Shown: positions 8,491 through 16,272 of the stretch, one piece after another
How positions within the stretch are numbered: the stretch's first letter is position 1
Layout: the number at the start of each line of letters is the position of its first letter
Origin: Winogradskya consettensis
Lineage (GTDB): Bacteria; Actinomycetota; Actinomycetes; Mycobacteriales; Micromonosporaceae
Length of the DNA: 64,000 nt
Direction: 5' to 3'
NCBI RefSeq assembly: GCF_018332715.1
Contig: NZ_BOQP01000032.1
Span: 35,108 to 99,107 of the forward strand
Notes under the pieces: model-generated
The model's database searches: none
The model's input: the letters and a program-made list of their open reading frames with translations, nothing else
Told to the model about the DNA's origin: nothing
Made by a program: the position numbers and the translations under genes

Positions 8491-8786
8491 TCAAACGGGC
8501 CAGCTCAACGTGCCGAACCCCTTGCAGCGCACCTCACACAACGACTCGAAGACTTCGTAATGCAGATGACTATTTGCCCATTCCGGTTGGACTGCGGGAC
8601 CGGCGCGAACCAGAGGTTCGGAAACCCAGATTCGCGACGGGCCCCCTGATAAGGGTTTTCATCGCGGCGCATGGCCCAAGCCAGGACATGGATTCGCAGA
8701 TCGACGTCGGGCTTCTCGAGGCCGATCCAGATGTCGATATGCTCGATGAACTCCTTGAGGCGCCACGGGGAAGGCTCAGGATTCAC
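8491..8786 (-). pseudogene. Partner of the Panacea gene, probably frameshifted
   Basis: From the ATG at 8786 the frame encodes MNPEPSPWRLKEFIEHIDIW and reaches NRNGQIVICI before running into a serine/arginine-rich tail that stops near 8505. In the -1 frame the same DNA continues as HYEVFESLCEVRCKGFGTL and stops with TGA at 8491. The span is 296 nt, exactly one base short of 99 codons. This fits a single-base deletion near 8555-8565 in a gene of about 98 aa. The start overlaps the end of the Panacea gene by 11 nt, so the two were translationally coupled. Given that pairing it is a candidate toxin, but I recognise no catalytic fold. A sequencing error is possible. Confidence 0.55.
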
Positions 8787-9435
8787 GCCGCATCCTTGCC
8801 AGGATCTCTTCCCGGGTGTCGACCTTCCCGGACGTCGAAGGTGGCCGGCTCATCACCTCTTCGAGCATCCGACGCAGCTCACCACCGTCGAGCGGGATGG
8901 CATCGTCCGTTCCCTGGGCGCCCCGGGTCTGGAAATAATGCGTGAGCGATTCAAGCTCGATCGGGACACTCCGCAGGGGACTGCGGCCCCGATCAGCCGA
9001 TTTCCAGGGAGTCTCGTTACGGGTCAGATTCTCGAGATCATTACCCGTGAGATTGCCGTAACGACTCAGCACATAGCCGATCGTGTTGAGCTCCGCCTCT
9101 CCCAGCGGCCTCGGTGAAGGGCTCGGCTCGCTCGTCGCCTCCTGCCGCCAGAGCGCCCCGACCACAGGGCCCCCGTCCCAGGCATGAATCGTCTCTGCGA
9201 ACAGCGGTGCTTCGAACGTCGCCAGGTGGTGGCCCTGGCAGTAGTAGAGCAGCTTGTGGAGCTTATTGACCGACAGCTCGGGGAGCCGATCACGGAGGAC
9301 AGCGGCGACGTCGCGTGCGGAGACGGTCATTCGCGAATGGTATGGCTGGTCAGGGGTGTCAGGCGAGACCTCGACGGGGTGCTGCGCCAGGGAACTTTCG
9401 GATGCCGCCGGGGCATCAGCGAGTGTGACTGACAT
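8776..9435 (-). CDS. Panacea-domain (SocA/GepA-like) antitoxin protein
   Basis: The 219-aa protein contains the Panacea fold: VNKLHKLLYYCQGHHLATF, then LFAETIHAWDGGPVVGALW and a later helix around TIGYVLSRYGNLTGNDLENL. Panacea domains occur in phage-related proteins and in type II antitoxins that neutralise many different toxins (SocA is the founding example). The ATG at 9435 has TAGCCT 7 nt upstream and no ribosome site, suggesting a leaderless mRNA. An internal ATG at 9330 (MTVSARD) would give a protein closer to the usual length. It overlaps the downstream frameshifted ORF, as expected of a toxin-antitoxin operon. Confidence 0.8.
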   Translation of the reverse strand: MSVTLADAPAASESSLAQHPVEVSPDTPDQPYHSRMTVSARDVAAVLRDRLPELSVNKLHKLLYYCQGHHLATFEAPLFAETIHAWDGGPVVGALWRQEATSEPSPSPRPLGEAELNTIGYVLSRYGNLTGNDLENLTRNETPWKSADRGRSPLRSVPIELESLTHYFQTRGAQGTDDAIPLDGGELRRMLEEVMSRPPSTSGKVDTREEILARMRRES

Positions 9436-9514
9436 GGTGATGAGGCTAGTCGTTGCGCAAGGGTTGCGGAAGGCCTAGTAGGCGTTTGTCAGGTATTGGC
9501 ACGCGACAAGGTCG

Positions 9515-10831
9515 TCAGCCGGTCATTTTCTCCGGGTTTATCCGCTCCGGGCGATGGGCGCCGGGCACCCGGGACGGCGGAATCGAGGGGGCGATGGGTT
9601 CAGTGGAAGCGGACGGGGAGGGGGCGACCACGATCGCTGCGCCGCCGAGGCCGATTCCGGCATATACAACGGGTTTGGCCAGGCGGAGCACCGCCGCGTG
9701 CAGCAGCCCGACGACCAAGGGTCCCGCGGCGCAGGCCAGCAGGACGCGGTGGTTCTCGCAGGCGAGCCACCCCAGCACCCCGAACCCCACAGTGGACACT
9801 GCGGGTGTGAAGAGGCGGCGCCAGAACCCCTCGCCCGATGGGTGACGGTTGAGGAAAAGCAGCGCGGAGAGGGAGGCGCCGAGGAGCAGGACCACGATGC
9901 CCAGCCCACCCGCGAGCATGATGTCCTGGGGATCCACCGGGACGAAGATCAGTGCTGCGATGGACAGTCCGGCAACAACGGACTGCGTTGCGGACGCGGG
10001 GCGGAGCCGGGCCAGCGCGGGCGGCAGCACGCGTTCTCGGCCCAGGGCGGCGAGGTAGCGGACCATCACGTGGTGCAGGGCGAGCTGGCCGGCGAGGAGG
10101 CTCGCGGTGAACGCCCAGGTGGTGGCTTGGACGTCGGTGGACGACCTGAGCGCGTACAGGATGATCAGAAGCAGGACCACGACGTAGGTCGCGGGGGCCG
10201 TGGAGCGTCGCACGTCCTGACTGAATGCCGCAGTGACCTCGATGCCCGCGAAGGTGAGGGTCGCGGTTAGCAGCAGCAGACCAAGCTCCGGGCGACCGGT
10301 TTCGGTCAGGCGGAAGGCGTCCAGGGTGTGCGGGAGGTCGGCCGCGACCGGGATGGCGAGGGAGGCGAGGGCGCCTACGACCAACAAGATCATCAGCCAG
10401 GCGGCGAAGCCGATCGGGAGCATTCCGCTGAGCGCGACCACCGCCCAGCACGCACCCGCCACCGCCCACCACGGTGCTCCGAAGCGCGGCGCGAGCACTG
10501 CATAAAGACCGAGTTGCATTGATTGGTACGCCGTGAGCGCCAACCACCCCGCCGCCACCCCGAACGGCCGCCCGAGCCCCCGCGCCGCGAACGTGTACAG
10601 CGCACCCGAGGACGGCAGCCGGCGGGTCAGTCCCGCGTAGGCAGTGGCGAAGATCAGGAGGAGGAGCCCGGCGGCCGCCACGACCAGCGGCGGCGGGAGA
10701 TCGGCGGGGAGCAGCGGGGTCGCCGCGGCGAGGGCGACGCCGATCACGGACGCTCCGCCGAGGCGCCCCGCCTTCAAGGTCAGCGGCGTGGGCACCGCTC
10801 CATTGACGCCCATGCCGGACGTCGTTGGCAA
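9515..10831 (-). CDS. APC-family amino acid permease-like protein
   Basis: A 438-aa integral membrane protein with about 12 helices. The N-terminal VIGVALAAATPLLPAD and the GLTRRLPSSGALYTFAARG segments match helices 1-3 of the APC (amino acid/polyamine/organocation) superfamily. The last 30 residues are hydrophilic and proline-rich. The start is ATG 10831; ATG 10813 is an alternative. It appears monocistronic, 44 bp downstream of the dehydrogenase gene on the same strand. Substrate cannot be assigned. Confidence 0.75.
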   Translation of the reverse strand: MPTTSGMGVNGAVPTPLTLKAGRLGGASVIGVALAAATPLLPADLPPPLVVAAAGLLLLIFATAYAGLTRRLPSSGALYTFAARGLGRPFGVAAGWLALTAYQSMQLGLYAVLAPRFGAPWWAVAGACWAVVALSGMLPIGFAAWLMILLVVGALASLAIPVAADLPHTLDAFRLTETGRPELGLLLLTATLTFAGIEVTAAFSQDVRRSTAPATYVVVLLLIILYALRSSTDVQATTWAFTASLLAGQLALHHVMVRYLAALGRERVLPPALARLRPASATQSVVAGLSIAALIFVPVDPQDIMLAGGLGIVVLLLGASLSALLFLNRHPSGEGFWRRLFTPAVSTVGFGVLGWLACENHRVLLACAAGPLVVGLLHAAVLRLAKPVVYAGIGLGGAAIVVAPSPSASTEPIAPSIPPSRVPGAHRPERINPEKMTG

Positions 10832-10875
10832 CTACCTGTGATCACGCAATGACCAATGGTGAAAAGATTGGCACA

Positions 10876-11865
10876 TCAGGGTTCTATCAGCGTCTTCCTG
10901 CCCACGCCGGCGCGGAACTGGGAGAGGGCCTCGGCGTAGTCGGTCAGCGGGAAGCGGTGACTGATGAAGATGGCCGGATCGAGGACCCCCGCGGCAAGGA
11001 GTTCGCCCGCGCGGTCGAAGCTGTGCAGGACTGCCATCGAGCCGGTGATGGTGATCTCGCGGCGGTAGATCTCGTACGGCTCGATCTCGACGCGGGCGTC
11101 GTACGCGGAAACGCCGAACTGCAGGAACGTCCCGCCCCGGCCCACCCGGGCGAGGCCGTCCCGGATCGCGGCCGGTGCGCCGGTGCAGTCGATGACGACG
11201 TCCCAGCCGCGGGGTGCGTCCAGCTCGTCGGCGTTGGTGACCGCAGCCGTACACCCCAGCAGTTTTGCCGTTTCGAGCCGTTCGGGGTTGATGTCCACCA
11301 TGGACACCGTTGCGGCGCCGGCCCGTTTCGCGAGCTCAAGCATCATCAGGCCCATCGTGCCCGAGCCGTAGATGAGGAACGTGTCGGACATCCGGCGCGG
11401 GAGGACGTCGAATCCGCGTACCGCGCAGGAGAGGGGTTCGATCAGGGCCGCGTCGCGGGCCGCGAGGTGCGACGGGAGCCGGAAGAGGTTGGCCCGGGGT
11501 GCGAGGACGAATTCCGCCGCCGCACCGGGCCGGGTGACCCCGATGGCGTTCCAGTTCTCGCACTGGTTGCCGCGGGCCCGCTTGCACTGGTAGCAGTAGC
11601 CGCAGTACAGCGACGGGTCCACCGCGACCTGGTCACCGATGGCGAAGTCGGTGACGGCCGCGCCGACCTCCACGATCTCCCCGGCGAACTCGTGACCGGG
11701 GACGATCGGGAAGGCCGGCGCGAACTCGCCGTCCATGATGTGCGCGTCGGTGCCGCAGATGCCCACCGCCGCCGGCCTGACCACCACGTCGGTGGGGCCG
11801 GGCGCCGGGTCCGGCACGTTCTCGATCCGGATCGTGCCGGGCGTGACAACCACGGCGGCTCTCAT
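10876..11865 (-). CDS. Zinc-dependent alcohol/polyol dehydrogenase (MDR family)
   Basis: The 329-aa enzyme has the medium-chain dehydrogenase layout. Catalytic-zinc ligands are Cys37 (GICGTDAH) and His58-Glu59 (GHEFAGE). The structural zinc site is C88-x2-C91-x2-C94-x7-C102. The Rossmann segment is around IYGSGTMGLMMLELAKRAGA. Position as the last gene of a sugar/polyol ABC-transporter operon, overlapping the permease stop (ATGA), suggests it oxidises the imported polyol with NAD(P)+. The substrate is inferred from context only. Confidence 0.85.
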   Translation of the reverse strand: MRAAVVVTPGTIRIENVPDPAPGPTDVVVRPAAVGICGTDAHIMDGEFAPAFPIVPGHEFAGEIVEVGAAVTDFAIGDQVAVDPSLYCGYCYQCKRARGNQCENWNAIGVTRPGAAAEFVLAPRANLFRLPSHLAARDAALIEPLSCAVRGFDVLPRRMSDTFLIYGSGTMGLMMLELAKRAGAATVSMVDINPERLETAKLLGCTAAVTNADELDAPRGWDVVIDCTGAPAAIRDGLARVGRGGTFLQFGVSAYDARVEIEPYEIYRREITITGSMAVLHSFDRAGELLAAGVLDPAIFISHRFPLTDYAEALSQFRAGVGRKTLIEP

Positions 11866-12731
11866 TTGACCGCGCCCATCGAAAGACCGCGGACCAGCTT
11901 GTTCTGGGCGACCCAGCCGGCGATCAGCACCGGCAGCGAGACCAGGGTGGCCGCCGCGCAGAGCCGGGCCAGGAAGAGGCCCTCGGAGGAGATGAAGCCG
12001 ACCAGGAAGATCGGGGCGGTGCCGGCGTTCGTCGCGGTCAGGTTCACCGCCAGGAAGAACTCGTTCCAGGCGAAGATGAAGCAGATCAGGGCCGTCGCGG
12101 CCAGGCCCGGCGACACGATCGGCAGGATGATCTTCCGGATCGACGTGAGCAGCCCGGCGCCGTCGACCTCGCCGGCCTCCAGCACCTCGCGCGGCACCTC
12201 GAGCAGGAACGACCGCATCATCCAGACCGCGAGCGGCAGGTTCATCGAGGTGTAGAGCAGCACCATCGTCCACACGTTGTCGAGCATGCCGAGGTTCTTC
12301 ACCAGCAGGTAGACCGGCAGCAGCGCGGCGACCGCGGGCATCATCTTGGTCGAGATGAAGAAGAACAACACGTCGGTCCATTTCGCGACCGGGCGCAACG
12401 AGAGGGCGTACGCCGCGGGGGTGGCCAGGATGACCACCAGCAGCGTGGAGAACACGCTCGCCATCAGCGAGTTCAGCAGGAACGGCATGATGTTGCGGTC
12501 GAAGACCTGCGCGTACTGATCGAAGGTAGGCGTGAAGACCCAGGTGGGCGGGTTGCTGGCGGCGTCCTGCTCCTGCTTGAAGCTGGTGAGCACCATCCAG
12601 ATCACCGGGAACACGAAGATGATCCCGGCGACCCAGGCGACGACTCCCCAGATCGCACTGCCCATGCGGCGCCGTGCGGCGGGTTTCAAGGCCGTGGAGG
12701 ACTTCACTGCGGGCGTGGCGAGTGTCGTCAT
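11862..12731 (-). CDS. ABC sugar transporter permease (MalG type)
   Basis: A 289-aa membrane protein with six helices. The EAA loop reads EVLEAGEVDGAGLLTSIRKI, which docks the ATPase. The N-terminal 25 residues are cytosolic and basic. It overlaps the MalF-type gene upstream by 4 nt (ATGA) and the dehydrogenase downstream by 4 nt. No ATP-binding subunit is encoded nearby, so a shared ATPase of the MsiK type is probably used, as is usual for actinobacterial CUT1 importers. Confidence 0.88.
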   Translation of the reverse strand: MTTLATPAVKSSTALKPAARRRMGSAIWGVVAWVAGIIFVFPVIWMVLTSFKQEQDAASNPPTWVFTPTFDQYAQVFDRNIMPFLLNSLMASVFSTLLVVILATPAAYALSLRPVAKWTDVLFFFISTKMMPAVAALLPVYLLVKNLGMLDNVWTMVLLYTSMNLPLAVWMMRSFLLEVPREVLEAGEVDGAGLLTSIRKIILPIVSPGLAATALICFIFAWNEFFLAVNLTATNAGTAPIFLVGFISSEGLFLARLCAAATLVSLPVLIAGWVAQNKLVRGLSMGAVK

Positions 12732-13657
12732 CGGGACTCCTCCATGCGGAACAGGCTCGAGATGACGCGCAGCGCGAACGTCGCCACGATGATCGTCAGG
12801 ATCACCACGATGACGCCGGCGGCCGACGCCTCGCCGTACTCGAACTTGCGGAACGTCGTCAGGTAGATCTCGTACGGCAGGTTGGTCGTCGCCGTACCCG
12901 GTCCGCCCTGGGTGATGGTGAAGACCGCGTCGAACGTGTTGACCAGGTAGATCGAGCCGAGCAGTGCGCCCAGCTCCAGGTACTGACGCATGTGCGGGAG
13001 CGTCATGTGGGTAAAGATCTTCCAGGCGCCGGCCCCGTCGACGCGGGCGGCCTCCAGGATGTCCTCGCTCTGCGACTGCAGGCCGGCCAGCAGGATCAGC
13101 ATCATGAACGGCGTCCACTGCCAGACGAGCGTGGCGATGACCGCGGCCTTCGGGTACGACGAGACCCAGTCGGTCGAGCCACCGAAGATGCCGTTGATCA
13201 GGCCGTACGCCGGGTTGTAGAGGGCGTGCTTCCAGAGCAGCGCCGCCGCGATCGGCATCACCAGGAACGGCGTGATCAGCATCGTCCGGACGACGCCGCG
13301 GCCGAAGAACTTGCGGTCCAGCAGGATCGCGAGCGCCAGCCCCAGGATCATCGAGAAGATCACCGCGCCGGCCGTCAGCAGCACCGTGTTGAGGAGGGCC
13401 GACTGCAGCCGCGTGTCGGTCAGCACCGTCACGTAGTTGTCGAGGAAGACGAACGGCCGATCACCCGGGCGCAGGGCGTTCCAGTCCAGCGTGGACAGGT
13501 AGATGGTGACCAGGAACGGCACCTGGGTCACGACGATGGCGAAGATGAGTGCGGGCAGCAACGGGGCCCGGCGGACCCAGCGGTCCTTGGCTCCGCCCTT
13601 GGGTGACACCACGGGAGCTTCCGGCTTCGGATCCGCCCGGGTGATGACGTCGGTCAT
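12728..13657 (-). CDS. ABC sugar transporter permease (MalF type)
   Basis: This 309-aa inner-membrane permease has an extended cytosolic N-terminus (about 25 residues) and six to seven helices. The EAA motif reads EAARVDGAGAWKIFTHMTLP. The GGPGTATTNLPYEIY segment is typical of CUT1 MalF-like subunits. It pairs with the MalG-type permease with which it overlaps by 4 nt. A strong hairpin separates it from the binding-protein gene upstream, so it is probably expressed at a lower level than that protein. Confidence 0.88.
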   Translation of the reverse strand: MTDVITRADPKPEAPVVSPKGGAKDRWVRRAPLLPALIFAIVVTQVPFLVTIYLSTLDWNALRPGDRPFVFLDNYVTVLTDTRLQSALLNTVLLTAGAVIFSMILGLALAILLDRKFFGRGVVRTMLITPFLVMPIAAALLWKHALYNPAYGLINGIFGGSTDWVSSYPKAAVIATLVWQWTPFMMLILLAGLQSQSEDILEAARVDGAGAWKIFTHMTLPHMRQYLELGALLGSIYLVNTFDAVFTITQGGPGTATTNLPYEIYLTTFRKFEYGEASAAGVIVVILTIIVATFALRVISSLFRMEESR

Positions 13658-13679
13658 TGTCGGCCTTCCGGGTAGGTAC

Positions 13680-13709
13680 GGAGGCGCTGCCCGTGGGGGC
13701 AGCGCCTCC
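13680..13709 (-). terminator. Hairpin between binding-protein and permease genes
   Basis: A perfect 13-bp stem (13680-13692 with 13697-13709) and a 4-nt loop lie 7 nt after the stop of the binding-protein gene. Such hairpins between binding-protein and permease genes usually act as partial terminators or 3'-end stabilisers that keep the binding protein in excess. Confidence 0.7.
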
Positions 13710-13716
13710 GCGGGCG

Positions 13717-15078
13717 CTACTTGTAGTTCTTCGCCACGTCTTCGGCGAGTTTCTGACCGTCCGTCAGGGCCTTGTCGACCGTGGAGCTACCGGCGATCGC
13801 CGCGTTGACCTCCTGCGACACCTTCGTGCCCAGGTCGGCGAACTCGGGGATGCCGACGAACTGCACGCCCAGTGCGGGCCGCGGCTGCACACCCGGGTTC
13901 TGCGGGTTGGCGTTCTCGATCGAGCCGAGGGTCACGTCGGCGAACGCCTTCGCGGACTCCTTGTACTCGGGGATCGAGTAGGTCGAGGTGCGCTTGCCGG
14001 AGGGCACGCGCGACCAGCCGAGGTTCTTGCCGACGACCTGCTCGTAGTCCTTGCTGGTGGCCCAGGAGATGAACTTCCAGGCGTCGTCCTCGTGCTTGGT
14101 GGTCTTGGGCATGGCCCACGCCCAGGTCCACAGCCAGCCGGAGTACGCGGTCTTGTCCACCGGGGCGTACGCGTAGCCGACCTTGCCTGCGACCTTCGAC
14201 GCCTTCGGGTCTTCGAGCGTGCCGGCGGCCGACGTGGCGTCGTACCACATGGCGGCCTGGCCCTGACCGAACGTGTTCAGGCACTCGGTGAAGCCGGCCT
14301 GCGCCGCGCCCTTCTCGCCGTAGTTCTTGACGAGGTTGACGTAGAAGTCGGTCGCCGCCTTGAACTCCGGCGAGTTGACCTTCGGGGTCCAGTCCTTCTC
14401 GAACCAGGTGCCACCGTACGTGTTGACCACGGTGGTCAGCGGCGCGAACAGCTCGCCCCAGCCGGGCAGGCCGCGCAGGCAGATGCCGGCGACGCCCTTC
14501 TGCTTGTCGTCGAGCTTCTTGGCGAACTCGGCGACCTGCGCCCAGGTCGGCTTCTCCGGCATGGTCAGGCCCGCCGCGGCGAACATGTCCTTGTTGTACA
14601 TCAGGAACGAGGACTCGCCGTAGAACGGAGCGGCGTACATCTTGCCGTCGTCACCGGTCAGCGACTGCACCATCGGCTTGAGTAGGTCGGCGCTGTCGTA
14701 CGCGGTGTCCGCGGCCGACTTCGTGGACAGCTCGTGCAGCCAGCCGTTCTTCGCCCAGATCGGCACCTCGTACGCGCCGACGGTGGCGACGTCGTACTGA
14801 CCGCCCTGGTTGGCGACGTCCTGGGTGACCTTGTCGCGGAGTTCGTTCTCCGGGAGGATCGTGAACTTCACCGTGATGCCGGTCTGCTTGGTGAAGTTCT
14901 CGGCGGTCAGCTTCTGGATGTCCTCCATCTGCGGGTTACCGACCATCAGAGCGGTGATGGTGTGGTCGCCGTCGGAGCCTCCGCTGGTGGAGCCCGCGCC
15001 GGAACAGCCCGAGAGCACGAGCGCGCCGGTCGCCGCCCCCGCGATCAGCAAAGAGAGCTTGCCATTTCTTTTGTGCAC
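13717..15078 (-). CDS. ABC transporter sugar/polyol-binding lipoprotein
   Basis: The 453-aa protein has a lipoprotein signal peptide. The lipobox L-S-G-C ends at Cys25, giving a membrane-anchored extracytoplasmic binding protein. The mature part has the CUT1 family-1 solute-binding fold with MYNKDMFAAAGLTMPEKPTW and GQAAMWYDATSAAGTLED. The GTG at 15078 is chosen because GGAGGA lies 6 nt upstream; an in-frame ATG at 15102 lacks one. Similarity in pattern is to sorbitol/mannitol-type binding proteins, which fits the dehydrogenase in the operon, but the ligand is not proven. Confidence 0.85.
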   Translation of the reverse strand: MHKRNGKLSLLIAGAATGALVLSGCSGAGSTSGGSDGDHTITALMVGNPQMEDIQKLTAENFTKQTGITVKFTILPENELRDKVTQDVANQGGQYDVATVGAYEVPIWAKNGWLHELSTKSAADTAYDSADLLKPMVQSLTGDDGKMYAAPFYGESSFLMYNKDMFAAAGLTMPEKPTWAQVAEFAKKLDDKQKGVAGICLRGLPGWGELFAPLTTVVNTYGGTWFEKDWTPKVNSPEFKAATDFYVNLVKNYGEKGAAQAGFTECLNTFGQGQAAMWYDATSAAGTLEDPKASKVAGKVGYAYAPVDKTAYSGWLWTWAWAMPKTTKHEDDAWKFISWATSKDYEQVVGKNLGWSRVPSGKRTSTYSIPEYKESAKAFADVTLGSIENANPQNPGVQPRPALGVQFVGIPEFADLGTKVSQEVNAAIAGSSTVDKALTDGQKLAEDVAKNYK

Positions 15079-15113
15079 TGCAGATCCTCCGTTTGAAGAC
15101 ATGCGGGAACGTG

Positions 15114-15136
15114 CCGGCCATTCCGCGAAGGGCCGG
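15114..15136 (-). terminator. Hairpin between the DeoR gene and the binding-protein gene
   Basis: CCGGCC (15114-15119) and GGCCGG (15131-15136) are perfectly complementary around an 11-nt loop. They lie in the 80-bp gap between the DeoR stop and the binding-protein start. It could attenuate read-through from the regulator gene; no T tract is present. Confidence 0.4.
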
Positions 15137-15158
15137 TTCTGCTCTATCAGTTGTGGGG

Positions 15159-15920
15159 TCAGACCCGGATTACCTGTGGGCCCAGCCGTGAATAGCGGTG
15201 CGCCTCGGACGCGGGAAGACCCGTGTCCGTGACCAGTGACTCGAAATCGGATATCTCGGCGAAGCGGCAAAAGGTGCGTACGCCGAACTTGGTGTGCATG
15301 CCGACGAAGATCCGCCGGCGTGCCGCCCGCACGGCCCGCGCCTTCACGTCCGCCACGGCGGGGTCGGGGGTCGTGAGGCCCACCTCCCGGGAGATGCCGT
15401 TGGCGCCGACGAAGGCGAGATCCAGCACGAAGCCGGCCAGCATGCTGCTGGCCCAGTGGTCGACCGTGGCCAGCGTGCGGCCACGGACCCGGCCGCCGAG
15501 CAGGAGCACGGTCGCCGGGCTGTTGGTGGACAGCCACGCCGCTGTGTTGAGCGAGGCCGTCACCACTGTCAGGGGGCGGTCGATGGGTAGCGCCTCCGCG
15601 ATGAGCTGAGGCGTGAATCCCTCGTCGATGAAGATCGTCTCCGCGTCGCCGATGAGTCCGACGGCGGCGGCGGCGATCCGCCTCTTCTCGGGGACCCCGC
15701 GCGTCGTACGCATCGCGAGGTCGGTCTCGAATTTGGCGGTCTCCACCGGGTAGGCGCCGCCGTGCGTACGCCTGAGCAGACCGTGCTTCTCCAGCAGGCG
15801 AAGATCACGTCGAATGGTCTCCGCCGAGACGGAGAGCTCCGCCGCGAGCTTGGCGACGTCGACCTCGCCCTGCCGCCTGGCCAGGGCGACAATCTGATGC
15901 TGTCGCTCGTCCGCGTTCAA
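15159..15920 (-). CDS. DeoR-family transcriptional regulator of the ABC/dehydrogenase operon
   Basis: The 253-aa protein has a DeoR winged helix-turn-helix: ERQHQIVALARRQGEVDVAK, then SAETIRRDLRLLEKHGLLRR and THGGAYP. A C-terminal sugar-phosphate-sensing domain follows (EGFTPQLIAEAL, LLLGGRVRG, DLAFVGANGISREVGLTTPD). I prefer the TTG at 15920, where GGGGAGG lies about 7 nt upstream; ATGs at 15950 and 15959 are in frame but lack one. It stands first in the ABC operon and is the likely repressor, released by a phosphorylated sugar. Confidence 0.88.
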   Translation of the reverse strand: MNADERQHQIVALARRQGEVDVAKLAAELSVSAETIRRDLRLLEKHGLLRRTHGGAYPVETAKFETDLAMRTTRGVPEKRRIAAAAVGLIGDAETIFIDEGFTPQLIAEALPIDRPLTVVTASLNTAAWLSTNSPATVLLLGGRVRGRTLATVDHWASSMLAGFVLDLAFVGANGISREVGLTTPDPAVADVKARAVRAARRRIFVGMHTKFGVRTFCRFAEISDFESLVTDTGLPASEAHRYSRLGPQVIRV

Positions 15921-16272
15921 ACCACACCTCCCCCGCCTGCCGTACGCCATTTGTAACACCGAGGAAACGTGTGGCCGCCGTCACAATGTACGGTGATTCG
16001 GCCTGTCTCTGCCCGTTTGGCAACCGCTCCGCTCCGCCCTTTATCGTGCCATCCAGGCACGAAACAGGATGAAAGTCATGCCCGTTTGCCCGAAAATACC
16101 GCCCAGGTAGTGCCCGAGGCTGTGAGGTCGGTTAGCTCCGCGCTGTGGGTTCGGGCGTCCGAGGCCCGTCCCGGACCGCCCCGGACCGGACCGGACCGGT
16201 CGCCATGACCAAACGGTCACGCCGTTTTTGCTCAACTCCCGCCCTCGCAGACCGTTAGTCGAGGTCATGGGC
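15921..16272. other. Intergenic region between divergent DeoR and GGDEF-EAL genes
   Basis: About 350 bp with no convincing gene. It holds a short imperfect CCGGA repeat (16171-16199), a small GTGCC/GGCAC hairpin near 16046-16060 and a terminator-like hairpin at 16211-16229. Both divergent promoters must lie here, but I see no strong -35/-10 pair. Confidence 0.5.
16211..16229 (+). terminator. Terminator-like hairpin with T tract in the GGDEF-EAL leader
   Basis: AAACGG (16211-16216) and CCGTTT (16222-16227) form a perfect stem with a 5-nt loop, followed by further Ts. It is oriented to stop plus-strand transcripts, yet no plus-strand gene ends upstream. It lies 44 nt before the GGDEF-EAL start, so it may be an attenuator of that gene. 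Confidence 0.4.

Noticed and set aside
16171..16199. CCGGA short tandem repeat as a functional element
   Set aside because: Only about three perfect units in a GC-rich region; expected by chance and with no link to a gene start.
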